NCBI GenBank assembly: GCA_001724265.1 | Contig: MEDY01000420.1 | Span: 1 to 26,040, forward strand | Direction: 5' to 3' | Source of the DNA: Rhizaria sp. SCN 62-66 | Taxonomy: Eukaryota > Rhizaria, unplaced | DNA: 26,040 nt | Shown: piece after piece, positions 18,923 through 26,040 of the stretch | How the letters are laid out: every line of letters begins with the position of its first letter | How positions within the stretch are numbered: position 1 is the first letter of the stretch | Notes under the pieces: generated by a model | What the model was told of the DNA's origin: nothing | Seen by the model: only the letters and a program-made list of their open reading frames with translations | The model's database searches: none | Translations under genes and position numbers: made by a program

Positions 18923-20394
18923 TCAGGAGGAGATGTGCTTGTTTTGGCCGGGCGTGACGAGCGCCGAGTAGAGCCAGAAGAGCATGCCGATCGCGGCGAT
19001 AATAAACACCCACTTGTCCTTGCTCCCGCTCGCCACCTGCTTCGCCCCCGCAGCATCTTCCACGGCAGCCGCGACCGCGGCGGACGACGACTCAGCGCCA
19101 ACGGCAGCGGAGCCTGTGGGGTCGGAGGACGCGGCGGCGTTGCGGCGGGACTTCTTGCCGCCGACCGAGGAGCCCGCGCGCGAGGAGCGGCGGCGCGCTC
19201 CGTCGTCGCCGCCGCCGTTGCTGGCCGGGTATGGCACGTCGGCGAGCTGCATCATCACGCTCCCGTCGGGGTTCTGGAGATACAGAGAGAAAGAGGAAAC
19301 AGAAGAGGAAACAAAGTTAAGATTAGGATGAGTTGTTGCAGCATTAAATCAAGGAAAGATGACACAAATTCAATATCACAGAGCACAATTTATGAGCATT
19401 TACCGAGATAATAACGAATACAGCGCATATGGTTCCATGTGAGTCTGTAAGTATAAGTGTACAGTGTAAAGAATTCGTACCTGCTGCGGCTGCTGCGGGT
19501 GCTGTTGCGCGCCGTAGACGAGCTGCCCGGCGGCGTTGTAATGCTGCGAGAATGACGCGCCACCCGCCTGCACGGGCGTCGCGGGCACCGGCACGGGCAT
19601 GGCGCGCGCGGCGAGCGCCTGCGCGGCGGCGACGCGGCCGCCGAGCGACTTCTCTCTGACGCAGAGTTGGCACGTCTTGGAGCCGGCGACGAGGCACGTC
19701 GACGCGGCGCACAGCGTGAAGCCGCAGTCACGGCAGTGGTGGCGGCGGCGCGTGAGCGCGAAGGCCTTGCCGCAGCCGGCGCAGTAGTCGGCCTCGTCGT
19801 CCGGGATCCAGTAGTCCTGCGCCTTCTCGGTGTTGCCGGCCGTCGCGGGGAGACGCGCGCGCTGGTCGATGACGGCCTGCTCGCCCTGCATGCGCTCCAA
19901 CCATTGCAGCCAGAGGTTCTTGACCGAGGCGGAGGTCGCGCGCAGGATGAAGATCTTGTTCGGCGTCTTGATGTGGAAGCGCACGAGGTCGGATGAGGAC
20001 GCCGCGACCTAGAGTGCGACGAGTAAACAAAATGGGAAAGCAGTTAGTGGGTGTTGAAGTGAGAAAGACAAACATAAAGTCTGGATTGAAGATGATATAT
20101 GAACTACAGGTCTAACATAACGGTACTCAATGAATATTATTATTTTTATAGTCAAGCATCTGCCCGTTTTGTTCGTACCTGGAAGCGGCGCAGCGTGATG
20201 AAGGTCTGCACCGCGCCGGCGGAGGCGTTCTTGCGGTAGCTCTCAAGCGCGCCAGAGTCGGGGTTGAAGCGGAAGTGGCGCGCCTGCCACTGCTCCTTGC
20301 CCACGGAGAGCTCAAGCGGGGCACCCGAGGACATGACGTCACGCAGGAACTCCTTAGTGGCGAGGGCGACCGCGGAGGAGGCGGACGAGTGCAT
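18923..20394 (-). CDS. PH-FYVE protein with C-terminal membrane anchor
   Basis: Exons 20394-20179, 20008-19481 and 19273-18923 give 364 residues. Residues about 10-112 form a PH domain split by the first intron (WQARHFRFNPDSGALESYR; VKNLWLQWLERM as the terminal helix). Residues about 136-190 form a FYVE zinc finger with WIPD (139-142), CAGC (148-151), RRHHCRDCG (160-168) and CQLC (185-188); FYVE domains bind PtdIns3P on endosomes. The fifth and sixth Cys (172 and 177) are spaced by four residues rather than two. Residues 200-330 are Ala/Ser/Arg-rich linker, and about 336-354 is one hydrophobic helix followed by a short polar tail, as in tail-anchored proteins. It probably sits on endosomal membranes, perhaps as a tether or sensor; this role is inferred. 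Confidence 0.9.
19274..19480 (-). other. Intron 2 of PH-FYVE gene
   Basis: Donor CAG|GTACGA, acceptor TGTATCTCCAG, 207 nt, phase 0, with a CTTAAC branch-like motif and long pyrimidine tract before the acceptor. Confidence 0.88.
20009..20178 (-). other. Intron 1 of PH-FYVE gene
   Basis: Donor CAG|GTACGA, acceptor CGCACTCTAG, 170 nt, phase 0, with CACTAAC branch-like motif about 40 nt before the acceptor. Removal restores a continuous PH domain. Confidence 0.9.
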
Positions 20395-21377
20395 CTTAAG
20401 TGAGTTGGTGTGTGCTGTTTAGAGAATCTCGCTAAAAAAAGAACGACAGGAAAAGGGGAAACAGCGCCGTGCCTACCTTAGAGTGGGGACGGTGGCTGGG
20501 TTCTGCGCATGTTATAGACGTTGAGGTTGGTGAGATACGCGTTGGGGGCATTGGGTGTGAGCGTGGCGCGAAAGGAGGGGGCGGCAGAGTAGAAGGAGAC
20601 GTATCGTGCGAGATACACGTGTGATAAAGCACGGAAGCATAACGATCGGCTCTATGGCACCTGATAGGTGCGCGACATAGGAGCCCGCAGTGGGGTATTG
20701 TGACTGTCGCGCACTGAAGAAGGTGCGAAAGAGGCGCGAGAGGAGCATCACGGCATCTCTATCTCGCTACTTCACGGACAAGGATAGCGCGCACGCTATG
20801 TACACTTCCATGGTACTCCCATTTTATCAAAGTATAGATACACAACCCTGCAAGTGCCACCGATCTGTTTCGAGATTATAGACGATCACTGCATAGCTGG
20901 TTGTTGCTCCAAAGTCGGCCACCGAAAGAGATGATGCGATCGGTCCGTCGCCATCATCGGTCGACCGAATCTGGACCGACCACGATCATTTCGCCACTCG
21001 GCGACGTGGTCGGGGGCTCGACCCCAGCTGCCTTTTCCTTCGTCATATGCGACCGCCGTCATAGTATGAGAACTGCCGAGTATTTTCAGTGCATTTTATG
21101 TTTTCAGCACTTTCAGGGGGTGCTGGTATCATGTCCTATCTGTCTCCGTCTGAACCCTGCGCTCCGCCAAATCTCATCGATTCTTCTATTTCCGAGCTAG
21201 TCGTGAACAACACTTAGCAGTGGCTCTGTCAACGACTTCTTGTAACCACAACAAGCTGTTGTCTCTTCATGGCTGGACAATTTTTGCCTCGCTCCTAACT
21301 ACACTCTCCATGTCTCACTCGCTTTTCTTCTTCGTGTCGCTCTGCACTTCTGCTCGCATCACAGCTCGACACCGCAG
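20395..21377. other. Divergent region between PH-FYVE and MARVEL-like genes
   Basis: 983 bases. No firmly supported gene. A frame from ATG 20931 to TAG 21200 encodes about 89 residues with CILC and CPIC pairs (a possible zinc pair) but has no recognised homology and uses a TAG stop unlike the other genes. The same stretch carries strong dyad symmetry at 20959-21026. Confidence 0.45.
20976..21013. other. Nested hairpin in upstream region of the MARVEL-like gene
   Basis: ccgaccacg (20976-20984) pairs perfectly with cgtggtcgg (21005-21013). Inside, tcgcc and ggcga form a second 5-bp stem with a 4-base loop, leaving a 6-base bulge on one side. A 10-bp palindrome cggtcgaccg lies just before (20959-20968) and gggg-ctcga-cccc just after. 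It could be structured RNA or a protein-binding site. Confidence 0.5.
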
Positions 21378-22010
21378 ATGTCTTCCTACCAGGCCCCCGA
21401 GCTCAACTCCGCGGCGCATTTGTCTGACGGCTACGGCAACAGCAACGTCATGGGCGGCTCCTACGCTTCCTCTGACGCCGCCCCGAACCTCACTGAGTCG
21501 CGCGCCTACGACGGCAACAGCGCCGACGTCGTCCAGCCCCCGCGCGAGGGCAACCTCGGTGACGACTTCATCAAGACCGGCAAGAAGGCCTTCCGCACCC
21601 CCAAGGGCATGCTGCGTCTCGTGACTTTCCTCCTGAGCCTGATCTCCTTTGCTTGCGGCGCCGCGTTCCCCCACTCCGCCGGAGCGTTCAACTTCCTCAT
21701 TGCCGCCAATGTGCTCGCCTGGCTCTACACCATCGGCATGATCTTCGCCTACGGCTTCCGCAAGAAGCTGGAGACGATGTGCGGCGTCATGCCCATGGTC
21801 GAGTTTGCTGGCGACGGTATTCTCGCGCTCTTCACTTTCATCGCCGCCGCCACCAGCGCTTCGCTCTGCAACAACGACTGGTCCAGCGAGTGCAACAAGG
21901 AGGGCGTCATCGGCGGCGCAATTGCTTTCTCGTTCCTCACTGCATTCGCCTTCATCGCGCTGATGGTGCTGTCTTACATGGAGAACCGCCGTCTTGAGAG
22001 CTCCACTTAA
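21378..22010 (+). CDS. Four-helix MARVEL-like membrane protein
   Basis: A single exon of 210 residues. Residues 1-75 are polar, Ser/Asn/Asp-rich. Four helices lie at about 80-97, 104-125, 139-163 and 177-201, with a short basic C-terminal tail (ENRRLE). Between helices 3 and 4 is a loop with Cys 164 and Cys 172, which could form a disulfide. Layout, size and loop pattern fit MARVEL/synaptophysin-like tetraspan proteins, found in vesicle traffic and membrane apposition. Family membership rests on topology rather than a diagnostic residue set, so other tetraspan families remain possible. Codon use is highly GC-biased at third positions, suggesting strong expression. The ATG at 21378 follows a long T/C-rich leader. 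Confidence 0.85.
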   Translation: MSSYQAPELNSAAHLSDGYGNSNVMGGSYASSDAAPNLTESRAYDGNSADVVQPPREGNLGDDFIKTGKKAFRTPKGMLRLVTFLLSLISFACGAAFPHSAGAFNFLIAANVLAWLYTIGMIFAYGFRKKLETMCGVMPMVEFAGDGILALFTFIAAATSASLCNNDWSSECNKEGVIGGAIAFSFLTAFAFIALMVLSYMENRRLESST

Positions 22011-22460
22011 AGCGAAGTCACTCAATAGTTTGCCGCCGCTGCAGACACTGCGCACGGGACAAGCCACATACTTGAAGAACTCAAATCACAAACAGACGCA
22101 TGCACACCTGTGAATATTTATTTCTATAATAATTACATTTGCGTCTAATGTTTCATTATTTCTGCTCAGAGAGTGTTTCTGCGTGAGTGGCTTCTCTTCA
22201 TGCAAGCTCAGGATTAGCCAATCTCAAGATTATTCCTTGTTTATACTAGATGATCGTTTGTAGTTTATAGTAGTCGATAATCCACGTGTTTGATGCTTTG
22301 ATTTGTATACATAGCAGACACTAGCACCCAACACATGTTGAAACATCTGAATGATTCACTTAGAGTGCCCAACAGATTGACTGAACGATCGAGCTAATGA
22401 CGTACTATTAACCAACACCAGAGTCAAGGGCGCACATCAAATAAGAGCACTTGCTGCTCA

Positions 22461-22821
22461 AGAGCTCGGAGTGTACAGTACATCACAACAGTAATGTACT
22501 CGGAGCTCTAGGAGCGTGAACGTTGCACTGTGATAGTCTTTTCAGTGTCTCGTGGTGTGTTCAGTGTCACCTTGTTAACACCGTGTTTTTTCTCACTTAG
22601 CACCATAATCATAATGGTCGTGCTGGAGTGCGCGGTGCAGCACTATCCTCAACGATTTTGTGTGGTGCTTGATATTTCAACAATTATTTGTCTCTAGTTT
22701 TGAATACGGTCTTCTACTGCGCGTTTCTGAAGCGAGTATTGGACCTTCTAAATTTCAGCCCGGCTACATTTGGGCAGAGTTCCGCGAATACAGTACACCA
22801 CAACATGTCGTCAATGTACGG
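22461..22821 (+). repeat. Diverged direct repeat pair
   Basis: tacagtacatcacaaca at 22474-22490 recurs at 22789-22805 with one difference, and both are followed within a few bases by aatgtac and then cgg. Weaker similarity extends about 13 bases upstream of each. The first copy also forms an imperfect inverted repeat with atgtactcggagctct (22494-22509). Confidence 0.6.
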
Positions 22822-23126
22822 TGGCATTTTTAGTCAGGCAGGCAAGGATAAAATACGCAATAAGGTATGCGGGTTGATATCTGCAGCAGTGCCGTGTTGT
22901 TACACACGCCATTTGTCTGTCACGAGTTACATGACGTTTACAGCGAGTACATGTGCACTACTGCAACATTTGAGTTTGAAATCGTAATATAAACTATAAA
23001 AGTAGCCGCACCATGTCAATATGCAATTTGTATCTGCGTAGATCGTGGTGCTGGACCATGCGACTTGTTTTTATTAGTTGCAACTTTGTTTGTGGTGGCC
23101 AAGGCCTTGAGCCGACGGACCTGAGG

Positions 23127-23140
23127 GCACCACGTGGTGC
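23127..23140. promoter_or_regulatory. 14-bp perfect palindrome with CACGTG core
   Basis: gcaccacgtggtgc is its own reverse complement and contains an E-box type CACGTG, a site bound by bHLH and bZIP factors in many eukaryotes. It lies 300 bases upstream of the GDPD start. Regulatory use is unproven. Confidence 0.4.
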
Positions 23141-23406
23141 GACAAAGGGTCTTTGCAAAACTCTTGCGCTAGCCACATTCAATCGTTGCAACGTGATGCA
23201 GTTGCGTTTTCTAAGTACTATTTGAATACGAAATGCTGTTCCTATTAATGCATTTTAACGTATTTCCGATTTGAGAGCATGAACTATCTCCCGCAGGGAC
23301 CGACTCGGAGGGTGCGCAAGTCGGCGAGAACTTTTGTTTCAACGACTTTTATCCCAATCAGACTCTTTTAAAACCTTCAAAATCTATCGCCCACGCACTT
23401 TTCACG

Positions 23407-23538
23407 ATGTTTATCAACTTTGTATTCCCCGTAGAGCGGTATGTTGCTGATGCTTCTCGCCACCATCGCCGCGCTCCTGGCCGCGGCGCTGTTGACCATC
23501 TTCATCGCCTACCGTCTCCCGCGCGGGCCGAGCTCTGA
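23407..23538 (+). promoter_or_regulatory. Overlapping upstream reading frame at the GDPD start
   Basis: ATG 23407 opens a 43-codon frame that passes through the GDPD ATG in another frame and stops at TGA 23536-23538. If it is within the transcript it could reduce translation of GDPD. The transcription start is unknown. Confidence 0.3.
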
Positions 23539-24511
23539 GCGCTTCCTAAACCTTGTTGTTGGCCACCGCGGTTGCCGCGGGTACCCGACGCTGCCTGAGA
23601 ACAGTATTGCCGCTTTTAAGTACGCCATTCAGCGCGGCTGCGACGCGATTGAGCTCGACGTGCAGCTGTCTGCCGACGGCGAGGCCTTCGTCGTTCACGA
23701 CGACTTGACGACGCGTCTCTTTACCACCGAGGGCAAGTACATCACCCAGATGTCCAGCGACGAGGTCCGCGCGCTTCGCTACAAGGCCAACGCAACTGAG
23801 CGCGTGCCTACGCTGCGTGACGTCTTCGTGTTCGTCAACGATTTCAACCGCAAAAATAGCGACAAGCGCACCGTCAAGATTTTCGTCGAGCTCAAGAACA
23901 TGAACACCGCGCGCTCGGCGCTTTACGCGCAGAAGATTGCCGCCGACTTTGCCGCCGAGTCCGCCGCTGACATCGCCTGCATCATCACCTTCGCGCCCGT
24001 GCTGCTGTACCACGTGCGCGTCGTCGCCCCGGCGCTTGTGACGTGCTTGCTCTACGCCGACGACGTCTACTGCTCCGCCCTGCGCGCCGGCTACGACATC
24101 GTCCCCGCCTGGGTGCGCCCCATCGCGCCGCTCGTTGACGCGGCGCTGCTCTTCCTTTGTCGCGGCTTCGGCGGCGGCGGTGTCTTCTCTAACTCGCTCC
24201 CGCCCTTCCTGCCCGCCGTCACGGGCGCGAGCATGATGGGGCCCAATTACAAGCTGCTCACCGAGTCCGAGGCGACGGTGTTCACCGCGCGCGGGCTCGG
24301 CACCTACGTCTGGGTCACCAACACCGTTGAGTCTGCGCTTTTCTGCCTCAGCCTCAAGTGTTCCGTGGGAACTGACCACGTGTTCCCGGACATCCTCCCC
24401 CCGCCCTTCGCGCGCAACGGCGTCGGCAAGCACTCGGACGAGGCCAATCTCGGCTTTGCGCTCGCTGCGAAGGCCAAGGCCGATGTCAGTGAGATCACCG
24501 GGATGTTCTGA
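23441..24511 (+). CDS. Membrane-anchored glycerophosphodiester phosphodiesterase
   Basis: A single exon of 356 residues. Residues 2-24 are a hydrophobic helix acting as signal anchor, then a GDPD-type TIM barrel: GHRGCRG (41-47, catalytic His42), PENSIAAF (52-59, metal-binding Glu53), IELDVQLSADG (70-80, Glu71 and Asp73), VVHDD (84-88, catalytic His86), VPTLRDVF (122-129), VKIFVELKN (about 145-153), and a C-terminal strand with TYVWVTN. These enzymes hydrolyse glycerophosphodiesters, or lysophospholipids in the GDPD1/GDE4 branch, to release glycerol-3-phosphate or lysophosphatidic acid. Anchor plus barrel fits the GDE4/7-like group, so lysophospholipase D activity is plausible. The start at 23441 gives the membrane anchor directly. 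An out-of-frame upstream ATG at 23407 overlaps it. Confidence 0.93.
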   Translation: MLLMLLATIAALLAAALLTIFIAYRLPRGPSSERFLNLVVGHRGCRGYPTLPENSIAAFKYAIQRGCDAIELDVQLSADGEAFVVHDDLTTRLFTTEGKYITQMSSDEVRALRYKANATERVPTLRDVFVFVNDFNRKNSDKRTVKIFVELKNMNTARSALYAQKIAADFAAESAADIACIITFAPVLLYHVRVVAPALVTCLLYADDVYCSALRAGYDIVPAWVRPIAPLVDAALLFLCRGFGGGGVFSNSLPPFLPAVTGASMMGPNYKLLTESEATVFTARGLGTYVWVTNTVESALFCLSLKCSVGTDHVFPDILPPPFARNGVGKHSDEANLGFALAAKAKADVSEITGMF

Positions 24512-25177
24512 GCTGCTAAACACACTGCTGCTGTCTCTTCTTCAGAGAACTGTCACGCTGTAAAACAATCGCTTCTTACAACATAGTACTTTTGTGAGTG
24601 CCGGCTTGCTTCGTGGTTAATTCTGTTGATTGTGGTTTCTTTCAGGAGTATAGCCATTACCGTGCTGTTTATGTTTCATGTTGGAGCCACTTCTTTTAAT
24701 GTGGCGCTGCGGCTTGCTAGCCGATGGCGCTTGATGTTGTTTAAAATTCAGTTCTTGAAACTTTAGCTTGCACTTAAGTCATGCTATTCCTGAACTGTCG
24801 TTTGAATTTTTGTTCCTTGTTGGTTTTTCATGATTCCACTTATTTACATAGTATACACATACATTTCTAGCTCTTCATTTACACCGTCTACCAACTTGCT
24901 TTGTGCGCAACGTGCTCTTGCTAGACACACTTTGGTGGCAGCGGCAGGGGACTCGACAAGAAGCAGGGAGGAGGGTGTAACGGACGGATTTTCAAGGTCA
25001 TTCACGAACTATTTTCATCGACATTCGAAAATGCCACAGCGGTTTCCACAACTCACAAGTACACCACTATTATATTTTTTATTTAAATTCCGCACAGCCA
25101 CCTTCTACCCATCTCGGAGACAGACGAAACAGGAACAGTTCTTGCTCAGTGCTTTAACACTATCTCGACTCCGCGCG
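24512..25177. other. Spacer between GDPD and MORN5-like genes
   Basis: 666 bases, AT-rich, no gene seen. Sequence near 24935-24985 is G-rich; the stretch before the MORN5-like ATG is C/A-rich and probably promoter plus 5' UTR. Confidence 0.5.
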
Positions 25178-26040
25178 ATGAACGGAATCCCCTTGCAGGC
25201 GATGCTGGCCCGCCTCAACGGCCAGTATCAGTCCATGGACGCGTCTTCCACACCTGACGCGACGACTGGCCGGTACACGTTCGCGTCGGGCGTGGTGTAC
25301 GAGGGCTCGTTCAGCGACGGCATGTTCGACGGCCAGGGCGTGCTGGTGTTTCCCCATAACGGCGGCCGCATGATCGGCACGTGGCGCAACGGCCGGCTGC
25401 AGACGGGCAAGTATGTCTTTGACGACGGGCTTGAGTACCGCCACAACAACTGGCAGTACTGCACGGACGCAGACCGGCGCTTCTGGTCCGAGATCCAGTC
25501 CGGCATCTCGCTCAACGACGAGCCGCAGCTCGCCGACACGTCTTCCTCCTCTGGCGCCTCGGGAGCCTCCTCGGGCGGCTCGGGCTCCGCGCCCGCGATT
25601 CCGCCGCGCTGCTTGGACACTGGCGACGGCTACTACGACCCGCTGGACCAGTGCGTGTACAACTACGACGGCTCCTACTCGCACGTGCCCTCGGCTGAGG
25701 ACGCCGCGCTGTATCTTGCCAAGCACCGCATCGGCGAGGACCCCGCGCGCCCCGCACGCCGCCGCGCCGCCGCGGCCGCCGCGTTCGCCGCGCAGGAGCA
25801 GCAGGTGCTCGCGGCCGCGCGCGCCGCCTCCGCTGTCGTCGCCGACGCGCACGCCGTGCGCGACGCCGCCGAGTCGGCCGCGCGCGCCTCGGCTGCCGCG
25901 CTGGCCACTGCCACGCACCTGCACGCGGCCGGCGCCGCCGCGGCGTACGTGCACGGCGACGCCGTTGCGGGGCCCGACGCCGTGGCCTTTACCAACGCGC
26001 TGCACGCGGCCAGCACCGGCGCAGGCCCCACGGGCGCTGG
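25178..26040 (+). CDS. MORN5: MORN5-like protein, 3' end outside window
   Basis: An open frame from ATG 25178 runs past the right edge (at least 287 residues). Residues about 32-88 hold MORN repeats (YEGSFSDGMFDGQGVLVF; MIGTWRNGRLQTGKYVF). Then come the hallmark of the MORN5 group, NWQYCTDADRRFWSEIQSG (91-109), and GDGYYDPLDQCVYNY (149-163). MORN5 homologues are about 160 residues and linked to cilia or sperm flagella, probably as a structural or membrane-contact protein. Here a Ser/Gly-rich insert (about 120-140) interrupts the core, and from about 190 an Ala/Arg-rich, helix-prone extension continues beyond the window. No intron is evident in the visible part. Confidence 0.88.
   Translation, partial: MNGIPLQAMLARLNGQYQSMDASSTPDATTGRYTFASGVVYEGSFSDGMFDGQGVLVFPHNGGRMIGTWRNGRLQTGKYVFDDGLEYRHNNWQYCTDADRRFWSEIQSGISLNDEPQLADTSSSSGASGASSGGSGSAPAIPPRCLDTGDGYYDPLDQCVYNYDGSYSHVPSAEDAALYLAKHRIGEDPARPARRRAAAAAAFAAQEQQVLAAARAASAVVADAHAVRDAAESAARASAAALATATHLHAAGAAAAYVHGDAVAGPDAVAFTNALHAASTGAGPTGA

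Larger units (their letters stand above)
22011..23440. other. Long gene-poor spacer with repeats and palindromes
   Basis: 1430 bases, the longest gene-free stretch here. Small open frames exist but none has GC-rich coding character or recognisable motifs. It contains a diverged direct repeat (22461-22503 and 22776-22821), an imperfect inverted repeat (22461-22509) and a 14-bp palindrome (23127-23140), and a GC-rich island at 23288-23330 next to the next gene's promoter. Confidence 0.5.

Noticed and set aside
20432-20476. Possible 45-nt 5' UTR intron upstream of the PH-FYVE ATG (AAG|GTAGGC ... TTTTAG)
   Set aside because: The donor lacks the GTACG pattern shared by all other introns and the length is far below the others; no protein evidence requires it.
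20991-21030. tRNA-like GGGTCGAGCCC (B-box-like) on the minus strand
   Set aside because: The implied T-loop is too short and no A-box, acceptor stem or anticodon arm fits.
22688-22987. 99-codon frame in the long spacer
   Set aside because: No ATG at its opening, AT-rich codon use, no motif, and it contains one copy of a non-coding repeat.
25160-26005. 281-codon minus-strand frame at the right end
   Set aside because: Antisense to the MORN5-like gene, whose motifs are clear on the plus strand.

Overview
This 26 kb window is nuclear DNA of a microbial eukaryote with GC-rich coding sequence and AT-rich spacers and introns. The evidence is short spliceosomal introns (about 100-210 nt) whose removal joins conserved reading frames, housekeeping enzymes of eukaryotic type, and several proteins of the sort found in organisms with cilia or flagella (a MORN5-like protein, a divergent kinesin, a possible TMEM237-like membrane protein). 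The exact lineage cannot be named from the sequence. Many proteins carry long Ala/Gly/Ser/Asn/His-rich stretches, and two metabolic enzymes are nearly doubled or half again enlarged by such inserts.

Layout. 1-1872: a broken Crinkler-type (CRN-like) gene, + strand, coding a duplicated coiled coil, a PD-EEK nuclease-like domain and a kinase-like domain; one frame is interrupted only by four TAG codons. 1873-2594: an AT-rich, frameshifted DDE integrase fossil. 2935-5024 (-): GMP reductase, 2 exons. 5387-7170 (+): NAD(P)HX dehydratase, 3 exons, divergent from GMP reductase. 7532-11242 (+): a 1236-residue His/Ala/Ser-rich protein of unknown function. 11534-15028 (-): a 4-exon, 1004-residue protein with four membrane helices. 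15903-18069 (-): a 2-exon kinesin with degenerate switch motifs. 18923-20394 (-): a 3-exon PH-FYVE protein with a C-terminal membrane anchor. 21378-22010 (+): a four-helix MARVEL-like protein. 23441-24511 (+): a membrane-anchored glycerophosphodiester phosphodiesterase. 25178-26040 (+): a MORN5-like protein that runs off the window.

The genes are independent transcription units, not an operon. GMP reductase and NAD(P)HX dehydratase share a short divergent promoter region. The strongest general signal is in splicing: all nine introns in the intact genes begin GTACG, with C rather than A at donor position +4, and the exon side is CAG exactly when donor position +6 is not T. This suggests a lineage-specific change in 5' splice-site recognition. 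The second point of interest is the TAG-only interruption of the CRN-like gene, while all eight complete genes end in TAA or TGA. Decay is the likelier reading, but TAG read as sense should be excluded.
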